A program made the translations under genes and the position numbers. Shown here one piece after another: positions 29,857 to 38,093 of a DNA stretch of 64,000 bases; positions within the stretch are counted from its first letter, which is position 1, and each line of letters opens with the position of its first letter. Under the pieces are notes generated by a model. That model was given only the letters and a program-made list of their open reading frames with translations, made no database searches and was not told where the DNA came from. The stretch comes from Pseudoalteromonas sp. MSK9-3 (GTDB taxonomy: Bacteria; Pseudomonadota; Gammaproteobacteria; Enterobacterales; Alteromonadaceae): NCBI RefSeq assembly GCF_003590335.1, contig NZ_MIET01000011.1, forward strand, positions 124,001 to 188,000, in the 5' to 3' direction.

Positions 29857-32076
29857 ATGAAATTCGCTTCATCACATTGGGCCAAGCTATTACTCGGCCC
29901 CGCAATACTGCTTTCACAACAAGCATTGGGTGCAACTCTGCCTGATGTATGTGCAACGCAAGGACCTTCAACCTCGATAACAGACGGCACACCAGTTTGT
30001 GTCAATGACAATGGCACAGCCTATTTAAGTTTGAGCGGCGCGAATGAACATAACAGTGTTGCTATCAGCACCGGCCATGGTAACGGTGACCTCAGTTTAT
30101 ATGTTGATCAAGGTCGCTGGCCTAGCACTGGGCCTAATAGCAATGCTTATAAGTCAATCACCTCAGGCACTAATGGTGAGTGCGTTGTCGTTAGTAACCC
30201 TAGTCAGTATTGGTTGATGATCGCAGTCACTGGCACCCGCAATAAATCGTCGATTGCCGTAGATTTTGGTGCAACGTCTTGTCGAGATGGTGGTGGTGAC
30301 AATCCTGGGGATGGGCATACCGGCATTATTACTGCACCTAGCAATCTATCGGGTGCAACAACCGACTCGAGTGCTACCCTCTCTTGGCGCGACAACTCTA
30401 ACAACGAAGATAACTTCATCATTCAACGTTCATCAGCAGGTGTATCTTGGCACACAGTAGCAACCGTTAACGCCAATGAAAGCAGCTTTACTGATACTGG
30501 TTTAGCGCAAGACAAAGTCTACTACTATGTAATGTATGCAAAGAATACGACAAATATATCTGGTTGGAGTGCAATATTAACGACTAGAACGAAAAAGTCA
30601 GACACAACTACGCCGCCTGATGGAGGGGATGGTGGTAATTTAGCCGATATTTGTGCAACCAGTGATCCGACTACTGAAACAGCACTCACAGATGGCGTAC
30701 CAGTATGTGTACCAGCCGCTTCACAAGGCACTGGTTTTGCTATTTCAACGTTTAACCAAAATGTTACGAGTATCGCGATTAGTTCGTCTTATGGTTTAGG
30801 TAACTTAACACTCGCTGGTAGAACCGACGGTAAGTGGCCAAAATCTAGTGACGACAGCACCCGTTCGTCTAAAGTCGGGAATACTGAATGTGTGGTATTG
30901 ACCAACCCTCGCAATGGCTGGAACAATATTCGCTTAGAGGGTTTATTCAAAGGCGCAAGTGTTGTCGCAGACTTTAACAAAACCAGCTGCCGAGTAACCC
31001 CAGGCGCGGATGACCCTGGTAATGATGGATATGATCATAATGGCGTTCATGTATTGGTTTATCCTTTTAGATTTCCAGATCAAGATTTAGAATTCACCAC
31101 GGATCAAATCAATACAGAAATGCAAAAGACCAAAGATTACTTCACCGAGCAATCATACGGTAAGTTCAACTTTACTTGGGAAATTAAACCAAAAATTACG
31201 ATGCCACAAAGTCACAATTACTATAACAATGACAAAACGTTATGGAACCCAGGCTATAAAGAGCAACTCGTTAATGTGGGGGTAGATCCAAACTTCCCAG
31301 GAGAGGCCACTATTATAATGGTGACTGCCCCGCCTGTAGGCACAGACTCAACCTACTTCATTAACTCTCAAGCCGGTCCACCACTTATGGAAATTTACAC
31401 GTATGCTGCAGGTACAATTGCCCATGAAACTGGGCACGCTTTAGGATTACATCATTCAATGTCAATTGAAGGTGGTAATAGCATGCTAAATGGCAATTCA
31501 AATGATGTCGTCACGAACTATGGTAACGTCTTTGGCTTAATGGGTATGGGTGCACACTCTTTGGAAGAGATGAACCTAATGTATAAAGGTTATTTCAATA
31601 ACTGGATCTCTGACACAGATGTACCAACGGCTGCGGCTTCCGGTAAATATCGTATCTATACGTACAACCATGGCACAGCAAATGGGCACAATGCACCAGG
31701 CGCAATTGGTCTTAAAATACCATCAGGCGATAAAACTTTTTGGATTGAATATTTAACGCGGCAAAAGAGTGAGGCAAATACCTCACCGGATCAACAATTA
31801 CGTACGCCACTTTTACAAAATGGTATTGTGATCAATTTACAAAACTATATGGATAACAACGCGGCACCTTGGTACAACCATAACTCATTATTACTAGATT
31901 CAACACCAAACTCTCGCAGTTCAAATTGGGCGTTAGAAGATTTTAATGATGCTCCTTTACAGAAAAATCATACATTTACCGACCCTTGGGGTAAATTTAG
32001 TATTTACCCAATAGAAACAGGTGGCACACTGGGCACTGCAAATGCTTGGATTGATGTTCAAGTCACGTTTTTCTAA
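29857..32076 (+). CDS. Secreted M6-like metalloprotease with PPC and FN3 domains
   Basis: Exported zinc protease of 739 residues. I chose the ATG at 29857, which has AAGGAG eight bases upstream, not the in-frame ATG 18 bp earlier. Signal peptide about residues 1-25 (QQALGAT). Domain order: a PPC-like domain (about 26-135) with a cysteine pair, an FN3 domain (about 150-245), a second PPC-like domain (about 262-385), then the catalytic part. The zinc motif HETGHALGLHH (HExxHxxGxxH, about residue 523) and a following Met-turn-like GLMGMG fit the M6/immune-inhibitor-A clan. PPC domains are usually C-terminal, so two in front of the catalytic part is unusual. Probably degrades extracellular protein. 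Confidence 0.88.
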   Translation: MKFASSHWAKLLLGPAILLSQQALGATLPDVCATQGPSTSITDGTPVCVNDNGTAYLSLSGANEHNSVAISTGHGNGDLSLYVDQGRWPSTGPNSNAYKSITSGTNGECVVVSNPSQYWLMIAVTGTRNKSSIAVDFGATSCRDGGGDNPGDGHTGIITAPSNLSGATTDSSATLSWRDNSNNEDNFIIQRSSAGVSWHTVATVNANESSFTDTGLAQDKVYYYVMYAKNTTNISGWSAILTTRTKKSDTTTPPDGGDGGNLADICATSDPTTETALTDGVPVCVPAASQGTGFAISTFNQNVTSIAISSSYGLGNLTLAGRTDGKWPKSSDDSTRSSKVGNTECVVLTNPRNGWNNIRLEGLFKGASVVADFNKTSCRVTPGADDPGNDGYDHNGVHVLVYPFRFPDQDLEFTTDQINTEMQKTKDYFTEQSYGKFNFTWEIKPKITMPQSHNYYNNDKTLWNPGYKEQLVNVGVDPNFPGEATIIMVTAPPVGTDSTYFINSQAGPPLMEIYTYAAGTIAHETGHALGLHHSMSIEGGNSMLNGNSNDVVTNYGNVFGLMGMGAHSLEEMNLMYKGYFNNWISDTDVPTAAASGKYRIYTYNHGTANGHNAPGAIGLKIPSGDKTFWIEYLTRQKSEANTSPDQQLRTPLLQNGIVINLQNYMDNNAAPWYNHNSLLLDSTPNSRSSNWALEDFNDAPLQKNHTFTDPWGKFSIYPIETGGTLGTANAWIDVQVTFF

Positions 32077-32086
32077 ATAGTTAAAT

Positions 32087-32120
32087 AAAAAACACCATCA
32101 TATTAATGATGGTGTTTTTT
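32087..32120 (+). terminator. Intrinsic terminator after the metalloprotease
   Basis: A stem of 10 bp or more (32092-32101 with 32106-32115, extended by A/T pairs) around a 4-nt loop and followed by T residues; it can also serve the convergent gene. Confidence 0.9.
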
Positions 32121-32181
32121 ATATTTTAATAGGAACCGCTTATCTATAAAACGCTAAAAATTAAATCATTGGACAGAAATA

Positions 32182-33048
32182 TTAAATATTTCTTCTCAAA
32201 GGCAGGGTTTTAAAGTATAACTCTAATTCTCTACTTTCAGTACTATCAACTTCCAAGCTATTAACTTCTACGCTATCACTGCTATTAACAGTATAATTGA
32301 TATATTTATAAGTAAAGTCAGATAAGTTAAACGTAAGATCAAACTGTTCACGTTCGCAGCAACTGTTATACGCCAGTCCTTTAAAAAACAAAATATCACC
32401 GTCGATCGATAAGCTATTATGATCATGCTTGGTGAATGTTGGTAATTGAAATACCCTGAGCGACTTTTTAGTTGGTATTACTAAATAAGCAGTATAATAC
32501 GTTCTATTGCCCGATTCATGACTTGTCGCCAAATATATGTCTCGTTTTACATAGCGTAGCTTGTAAAAGTGGCTTTTTATTGATGCAAGACCACTTCCTG
32601 AAATTGGACCAAAGCTTGCTTGACCATGTAAACTACTTTGATAGTTTAAAAAATAGCTGCCTGGTAAATATGAGTAATGCCAACCCGACATAGAAATAAC
32701 AGTGCTATTATTTGACTTTATAGAGTAATTTATATCAGCTTTGTATGATTGCACGATCAGTGCCGATTGATGAACATAAGCCTCAAAGCCTTTAAATTCA
32801 ATCCGCGCCCACTCTGAGCCAGTTAAGAGCTCTGCTCTAATTGATTTGCCTCCCTCTAAAAGCCCTAATTTTTTAGCCTTTTTATCTGGGAGCGCTCTAA
32901 CATTCACATTGATTTGGACAACTGCAGGTAAATAACCGCTAGCACTCTTTATTTCAATTAGTGATTTTGTTGATATCCCCCCCCAAGGCGCTTCAGCATT
33001 CGCCGAAAATGCAACAAGCAGCACGGAGAAAATTAATAAATGTAACAC
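32182..33048 (-). CDS. Exported protein with SH3-like domain
   Basis: Protein of 288 residues. Start is a GTG with AAAGGG six bases upstream. Signal peptide about residues 1-18 (LVAFSANAEA). Residues about 40-100 form a bacterial SH3 domain (VNVRALPDKKAKKLGLLEGGKSI then WARIEF and AYVHQSAL), a fold that commonly binds peptidoglycan or peptides. The remaining 185 residues are beta-rich and I recognise no family; two adjacent Cys occur in NSCCEREQFDL. Convergent with the metalloprotease. Located after the short peptide gene on the same strand, with a terminator between. Confidence 0.75.
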   Translation of the reverse strand: MLHLLIFSVLLVAFSANAEAPWGGISTKSLIEIKSASGYLPAVVQINVNVRALPDKKAKKLGLLEGGKSIRAELLTGSEWARIEFKGFEAYVHQSALIVQSYKADINYSIKSNNSTVISMSGWHYSYLPGSYFLNYQSSLHGQASFGPISGSGLASIKSHFYKLRYVKRDIYLATSHESGNRTYYTAYLVIPTKKSLRVFQLPTFTKHDHNSLSIDGDILFFKGLAYNSCCEREQFDLTFNLSDFTYKYINYTVNSSDSVEVNSLEVDSTESRELELYFKTLPLRRNI

Positions 33049-33173
33049 TCATACCCTTTAATATATTTCAGTCATAATAACCCTAATTTTATCAGGTTAA
33101 AACATACAGTAAAATAACTCCCTCCAAAATCAACATCAAAATGTGATACTCTCTAATATAAATAAAGTACATA

Positions 33174-33199
33174 AAAAGCCACTTGATTAAAGTGGCTTT
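33174..33199 (-). terminator. Intrinsic terminator of the second short peptide gene
   Basis: AAAGCCACT and AAGTGGCTTT arms around a 6-nt loop; on the minus strand the hairpin runs into five T residues. It lies about 80 bp after the peptide stop. Confidence 0.8.
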
Positions 33200-33280
33200 C
33201 GGTTAGCTTCTCATGGAAACCTTAATAAAAACAATATCAGAGGTAAAATATTAGTCCACCTCTATAAATACATGGTCTAA

Positions 33281-33439
33281 TTATGGGCAAAGCCAGCCTG
33301 TAGGACATCGACATTCACTTAAAGGGCCGAGTGTTTTCAGGTTTTTATAACCCCCAGCTACTTGAGGGGTATTCTCTAATGCTAAAGACGGTTTACTATC
33401 TAGTAGTTTTAATTTTGATTTTTTTAATTTTAATTTCAT
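33281..33439 (-). CDS. Short Cys-rich peptide with leader-like N-terminus (possible RiPP precursor)
   Basis: A 52-residue peptide. A strong AGGAG ribosome binding site lies six bases before the ATG. Residues 1-13 are Lys/Leu-rich (MKLKLKKSKLKLL), residues 24-31 read TPQVAGGY, and the tail (32-52) ends SECRCPTGWLCP with cysteines 43, 45 and 51. Against the peptide at 23138-23314, 13 of the first 31 positions are identical with no gap, including TP, AG and Y at the same positions, while the tails are unrelated. The AGG at 28-30 is a possible leader cleavage site. It lies 236 bp after the PhyH-like gene on the same strand. RiPP role is inference. Confidence 0.78.
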   Translation of the reverse strand: MKLKLKKSKLKLLDSKPSLALENTPQVAGGYKNLKTLGPLSECRCPTGWLCP

Positions 33440-33674
33440 TACAATCTCCTTTTTAGATAAATCAAAATCACAATAACATCAAATGAGCAATTAACATACA
33501 AAAATAATTGGTGAATATCTAACTGACAATTACTTGCTCACCTTTAAGTATTTAAATCCCATAGCACCACCACTTCACCTGCGAATTCAAGCTGGAAGAG
33601 CTGCATTTTCGTCAAGTTCGTATAAGAGAAAATAGGTCTATAACAACATCAAACTACCTACAATGACGCTCACA

Positions 33675-34445
33675 TCATTCAAGAATACACTGATAAGCAT
33701 TAGAAAATATAAAGGGGTTAACTAGTTTTTGCATCATACACTCACTGGGTAATACCCCATCTGTAATATACCCCTTAAAAATAGGATCTGACTCGCATAA
33801 TAATATGTCTAACGCGAAGCGATCCAGCCCGTAAATACCACGATGAATCATATTGGCACAGAAGATCAAAATATCACCTGCGCTTAACCCAACTTGCAGT
33901 GCGCCATCGATCTTTTCATGGTTTTTTCGCCCGTGTTGTTCTAATCGAATGGTAAGCTCTTCGTCAGTATCCCAACGTTTATGCGTCTGAGGAACAAGTT
34001 CAATACCAGGCTCGTCTTTCAATGCAACTCTAAAATGCACAACTTGTGGGCCCAATAAAGCGCTTTTTTGCTCACCTAATGACAGGTGATATTGTGGGTC
34101 TCTATGCCAATAATTAGATTGGTTTGGATTACGCGGATCAAAGAATAATTGAGTATTCACAAAGGTCGCTGTTGGCCCTATGAGTTTCAATATTATGTCA
34201 CTCACTGTGTTTGAACTTATAAACTGAAACATCGCCAATCGAGCGGGTTCAGTTAAGGCCCCTTCTTTAGTTAAATAGGCCGAGTTAACCGCTCCCTGTT
34301 CATAGATGCTTTTGTTTTTTAATTTCCAGCTTTCATGAAACTGTAATGCAATGTCCTTAACGCTCGCTAATTCAGCCTCATTAAACGCAGCTTTGACGAC
34401 GACAAACCCGTTTGTATTAAAGTCATTTATCACACAGCTACTCAC
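33675..34445 (-). CDS. PhyH-like Fe(II)/2-oxoglutarate dioxygenase
   Basis: Protein of about 256 residues of the phytanoyl-CoA dioxygenase family, which hydroxylates small molecules or amino acid derivatives using Fe(II) and 2-oxoglutarate. The iron-binding HxD is YWHRDPQYH, the distal His is in ANMIHRGIYG, and the following Arg in LDRFALDI is the usual 2-oxoglutarate anchor. The GTG at 34445 lies 5 bp after the preceding stop with GGAA upstream; a TTG at 34469 inside the preceding gene is an alternative that adds eight residues. Last gene of a four-gene minus-strand set. Substrate unknown; the neighbour suggests a polyamine-like or S-adenosyl-derived product. Confidence 0.85.
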   Translation of the reverse strand: MSSCVINDFNTNGFVVVKAAFNEAELASVKDIALQFHESWKLKNKSIYEQGAVNSAYLTKEGALTEPARLAMFQFISSNTVSDIILKLIGPTATFVNTQLFFDPRNPNQSNYWHRDPQYHLSLGEQKSALLGPQVVHFRVALKDEPGIELVPQTHKRWDTDEELTIRLEQHGRKNHEKIDGALQVGLSAGDILIFCANMIHRGIYGLDRFALDILLCESDPIFKGYITDGVLPSECMMQKLVNPFIFSNAYQCILE

Positions 34446-34450
34446 AAAGT

Positions 34451-35965
34451 TTAATTCCAGTATCGCCAACCATCCAAATAATAGTAAAGCACATTCGGTT
34501 TATCTAGCGTACTAATAAGCTGACCAGTCTCTGCTAAATCTGGCGTAAATAGTGTCAACATTGGTTCCGCTAGCGAAGAATAAAATCGTGTGTTACTCAG
34601 TTCATAGTCTTGCTTTATTGAACACTCGTTTTTACATGCCATTACAAATCCCCACTCGCCAAAAGAAGGGACATTCACCTTTAGCGGCAAGGTGTCAAAC
34701 CCACTCGCTTGTAAGGTATTATGAATTGACCAAAATGCACTTTTAGCAAAAAAAGGGCTCGTTGCTTGTGTTATGAGCACGCCATCTTTTTTAAGTATTT
34801 TTTTAGCCATTAAATAAAACTGCTTTGAGTAAAGCCTCGCCAGCGAAATGGTTTTTGGATCTGGTAAATCTATGAACACGGCATCAAATCGCATCTGTGT
34901 GTTTGACAGAAAAACCATCCCATCTTGGTGATGGACCATTACACGCGGATCGTCAAAAGCGTTATCATTGAGGGCTGTCAAATAGTGGTTTTCTCTAGCA
35001 AGTTCAGCAATTGCAGGGTCTAAATCCACCACCGTTATCGACTTCAGTTGTGGGTATTTAAGTAACTCTCTCACTGCGAGCCCGTCTCCCCCACCTAACA
35101 ATAATACATGCTCGGCTTTTTCAACTCGCCTCATTAAAGGATGTACTAAAACTTCATGGTATCTATATTCGTCAATTGAAGAGAACTGTAAACCGCCATT
35201 TAAATATAACCGAACATCATTTTTATGGCGGGTCATAACCACCTGCTGATATTTACTCTGTTCACTGTGCACAACCGTGTCTTCGTATACATGGCCATTC
35301 CACGCTTTGTTCAGCTTTTGACTAAAAATCATCATGCCAACTAACACAAACAGCACCAGCATAAATGCCCGCTTTAACAGCCATTTTGGTGATTCTGAAA
35401 GCTGCGAAGAAAAATACCACAGAAGCGACAACGCGATACTGAGATTAATTAAGCCAAAGGTCAAAGAGGTTTTAAAAATTCCTAACCATGGCAAAAGGAT
35501 AAATGGAAACACTAACGTGGCAATCAGTGCCCCAAAGTAGTCAATTGACAACACATTTGATAGATTTGCCTTTAACGTATAGTGTTTTTCCATTAATCGG
35601 CTCAATAAGGGGATCTCTAGCCCAATCAAGGTACCAATAACCGCGGTTAACACCACTGACGTAATTTGAACCGATACATCAACCGCATAAGCTAAATACA
35701 AAAATGGGACACACAAACCACCAAGCAGAGCCAATAATAGCTCAAAGCCTATAAATTTTTGCAGTAAACTCTCATCAGCAATAAACCTTGAAAGGTAAGA
35801 ACCAACGCCCATAAACGCCATGTAAATACCAATCGTCAAAGAGAATTGTGTAATACTATCGCCTAAAAAATAAGAGCCTGTTGTTGCTATCAGTAGCTCA
35901 TAAACGATTGAACATAACCCGGCGACAAAAATACTAAACAGTAGAATGTGGCTTTCACGTAGCAC
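34451..35965 (-). CDS. Membrane-anchored spermidine-synthase-like protein
   Basis: Protein of 504 residues. Residues about 1-220 hold seven or so membrane helices; the rest is a cytoplasmic spermidine-synthase-like Rossmann domain with LLLGGGDGLAVRELLKYP (SAM/dcSAM site), VDLDPAIAELAREN, and FDAVFIDLPDPK with the catalytic Asp. The last block GEWGFVMACK is also typical. The family transfers an aminopropyl group or, in divergent cases, other groups; no SAM decarboxylase (speD) is in the window. The start overlaps the previous stop by one base and the protein end overlaps the next gene region, so translation is coupled. Confidence 0.88.
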   Translation of the reverse strand: MLRESHILLFSIFVAGLCSIVYELLIATTGSYFLGDSITQFSLTIGIYMAFMGVGSYLSRFIADESLLQKFIGFELLLALLGGLCVPFLYLAYAVDVSVQITSVVLTAVIGTLIGLEIPLLSRLMEKHYTLKANLSNVLSIDYFGALIATLVFPFILLPWLGIFKTSLTFGLINLSIALSLLWYFSSQLSESPKWLLKRAFMLVLFVLVGMMIFSQKLNKAWNGHVYEDTVVHSEQSKYQQVVMTRHKNDVRLYLNGGLQFSSIDEYRYHEVLVHPLMRRVEKAEHVLLLGGGDGLAVRELLKYPQLKSITVVDLDPAIAELARENHYLTALNDNAFDDPRVMVHHQDGMVFLSNTQMRFDAVFIDLPDPKTISLARLYSKQFYLMAKKILKKDGVLITQATSPFFAKSAFWSIHNTLQASGFDTLPLKVNVPSFGEWGFVMACKNECSIKQDYELSNTRFYSSLAEPMLTLFTPDLAETGQLISTLDKPNVLYYYLDGWRYWN

Positions 35966-36756
35966 TACTTACCACCTCGTGAGGCTGATGTTCTGAACCC
36001 AGCACTGCCTAAACTATGTTCCCGCATCTGGCGATCACTTGAGATTGATTTATGTGAAGAACTCACATAAACCCAATTAATCGGTTCGTCACTTTTATGG
36101 CTAGCTAGCACACACAATACAATGGCAGGTAACACGACTACTAGAATAATGGTTAAACTAGATACACCAGAAAAAACGGATGACTTATCAAGGTAAAAAT
36201 TTTTATAATCATTCTTATTCTCGAGAAAATTTGAACCATAGAATACATAACAAGCCAATATAATGCCTAATACCCATAACCACAGGGTTAGTATACTTGA
36301 GTCACCTTTGAGTGCAGTGATCCTAAAATAGTATTCACTACCATTGCCAGTACGATGTGGTCCCTTTTCATCATACAAAATAGCGGTATATTGACCTTTT
36401 TGTGGAAAACGCTGCGAGATACGGATTTTATCTCTGTATTCCGTCCACCTTCCGTCAGAGTCACGACCCGACTCAGCCCAAAGCTCATCTTTAATAGTAA
36501 ATAGATACTGCTCATCTGGGCCAAAAACCATGAGTTCAAGACTTTTCCAGCTTTGTAGCGCCAATCTACCATTGACTTCAAAGCGCATAATTGACCCATT
36601 TTTAGGCACATCAAAAGCATATATACGTTCTGTATTCGCAAAAACAGATCCTGGTTGGAATTTGGTTTTTTGTACGGGGATATCGAGCAAACTACTATAA
36701 AAAAAACACACCACCCATGTTACTGCAATCACTAAAAATAGTTTTAAATGCGTCAT
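35965..36756 (-). CDS. Membrane protein with exported beta domain, unknown function
   Basis: Protein of 263 residues that I do not recognise. An AGGTGA site precedes the ATG. Helix at about residues 7-22, then about 130 residues of beta-rich exported domain (ERIYAFDVPKNGSIMRFEVNGRLALQSWKSLELMVF, and a KGQYTAILYDEKGPH block like a jelly-roll sugar or lipid binding sandwich), then two membrane helices (about 154-172 and 200-222) and a Ser/Arg/Gly-rich tail. Sits 7 bp after the DUF350 gene and shares one base with the spermidine-synthase-like gene, so it is part of their operon. Related proteins are commonly seen beside DUF350 and polyamine-synthase-like genes. Confidence 0.75.
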   Translation of the reverse strand: MTHLKLFLVIAVTWVVCFFYSSLLDIPVQKTKFQPGSVFANTERIYAFDVPKNGSIMRFEVNGRLALQSWKSLELMVFGPDEQYLFTIKDELWAESGRDSDGRWTEYRDKIRISQRFPQKGQYTAILYDEKGPHRTGNGSEYYFRITALKGDSSILTLWLWVLGIILACYVFYGSNFLENKNDYKNFYLDKSSVFSGVSSLTIILVVVLPAIVLCVLASHKSDEPINWVYVSSSHKSISSDRQMREHSLGSAGFRTSASRGGK

Positions 36757-36763
36757 AGTTCAC

Positions 36764-37603
36764 CTACAACGCAAGTACAATAACAAGTGAAACACAGAGC
36801 GCGACAGTGCCCTCAATTAAAGCGACGGCGTGATTGCGCTCTTTACCAATCGCATGATCAATACAAATAGAAGGAAATAACACCTTATCAATAAACTGTC
36901 TCGCCACAATTAACGCAACAAGTCCGATAAATGCGTCCACTAAAAAAAGCTGTATGCTCGCAGACCAGCTAACAAATGGGCCAATCAATGCATGAACTAA
37001 TACCATAGCAAGTGCTACTAACGTCGCAGAAAAACTGATGGCAACCGCTGAGTTCCCAGCTTCGAGCTCATGTAACAATTCATAGCGTGTTACCGTGTCA
37101 TATAACTTGGCACATACCACAAAACATACTTGCCCTAACACGTAAAATACAATGGCAGAAGCCCAACTCCCTTCTCCACTGAGGGATGCCCCTATCAGCA
37201 AGCCGCTGGCAACATAACTGGCCGCTTGTACAGCGCCTATCGCGGTGCTTTGTTTTTCAATCAGCTGTTGGCGATTGCAGAATGAATGTAAAATAAGCTT
37301 ATCATTGATAATTCGCGAAACAATTAATAAAAGCAGGCCTACTAACGTATATACGCCCGTTAAAATTAAGTCGCTAATAAGCCCAGCAGATGGACCTGCT
37401 AAAATGGCACTATAAATGATCACAACACCCAGCATAAACCCTGCCACCGATGTTGCCAATGCGGTATTCTTTTGCTTTATAATTTGATAAAAGGTGTCGT
37501 AAGGAGTTGTCGCGTTATATAGCCTCTTAGCGACAAACATCACACAGAAAAGCAATAACACAAAACTAAAATTATTTAAGTAAGATTGAAAAATATCGTC
37601 CAT
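36764..37603 (-). CDS. DUF350 membrane protein, double domain
   Basis: Inner membrane protein of 279 residues with about eight hydrophobic helices, made of two DUF350 repeats (about residues 15-130 and 145-275): each has the TALATSVAGFMLGVVIIYSAI or NSAVAISFSATLVALAMVLVH type helix with a small polar residue pattern and an Arg-Ile-Ile/Arg-Gln-Phe stretch at the end. YjfL-type DUF350 proteins in E. coli have a single repeat; the double form is usual in operons with membrane spermidine-synthase-like proteins. Function unknown. First gene of the four-gene set. Confidence 0.85.
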   Translation of the reverse strand: MDDIFQSYLNNFSFVLLLFCVMFVAKRLYNATTPYDTFYQIIKQKNTALATSVAGFMLGVVIIYSAILAGPSAGLISDLILTGVYTLVGLLLLIVSRIINDKLILHSFCNRQQLIEKQSTAIGAVQAASYVASGLLIGASLSGEGSWASAIVFYVLGQVCFVVCAKLYDTVTRYELLHELEAGNSAVAISFSATLVALAMVLVHALIGPFVSWSASIQLFLVDAFIGLVALIVARQFIDKVLFPSICIDHAIGKERNHAVALIEGTVALCVSLVIVLAL

Positions 37604-37859
37604 AATATGAGCATAAGTAATTAATTATTATGTAGATCATACCATAATATCGAACACCAATTAAGTCCCGTTATTAACGCCACTGTACAAAATTAAAGGG
37701 CATAGCCGAAAAAGCCATCTGTGAGTATCTCCTAAAATAACTCAGTACGCTTTTGTATCCCAACCAGCAAAAATTGAGCAACAAAATAGCATCTATAGTC
37801 AAACCTGCTATACCTTCATAGGCAGCATAAATTTAATATACAATAATAAGGGGAAACCT

Positions 37860-38018
37860 ATGGATCTGTTACGGATCATTATCGCCATTTTGTTACCGCC
37901 TCTGGGTGTGTTTTTACAAGTTGGTATTGGGGGCGCATTTTGGTTAAATATTTTACTTACGTTATTTGGCTATATTCCCGGCATAGTCCATGCAGTATGG
38001 GTCATCGCCAAGAAGTAG
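37860..38018 (+). CDS. YqaE/Pmp3 family small membrane protein
   Basis: 52-residue two-helix membrane protein with a strong AAGGGG ribosome binding site. The sequence MDLLRIIIAILLPPLGVFLQ, then GGAFWLNILLTLFGYIPGIVHAVWVI, matches the UPF0057/Pmp3 family (bacterial YqaE), stress-associated proteolipids that affect membrane potential. Length equals the family norm. Divergent from the DUF350 gene, convergent with the RND pump. Confidence 0.93.
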   Translation: MDLLRIIIAILLPPLGVFLQVGIGGAFWLNILLTLFGYIPGIVHAVWVIAKK

Positions 38019-38039
38019 TCTCATTAGGTATTACACATC

Positions 38040-38075
38040 AAAAAAATGGCCGTATTAGTTACTAATACGGCCATT
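38040..38075 (-). terminator. Terminator shared by Pmp3 and RND pump genes
   Basis: A 14-bp perfect stem (38045-38058 with 38062-38075) and a 3-nt loop; on the minus strand T residues follow. It sits between convergent genes and can act in both directions. Confidence 0.9.
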
Positions 38076-38093
38076 GTCTTTATTTAACGTTTA

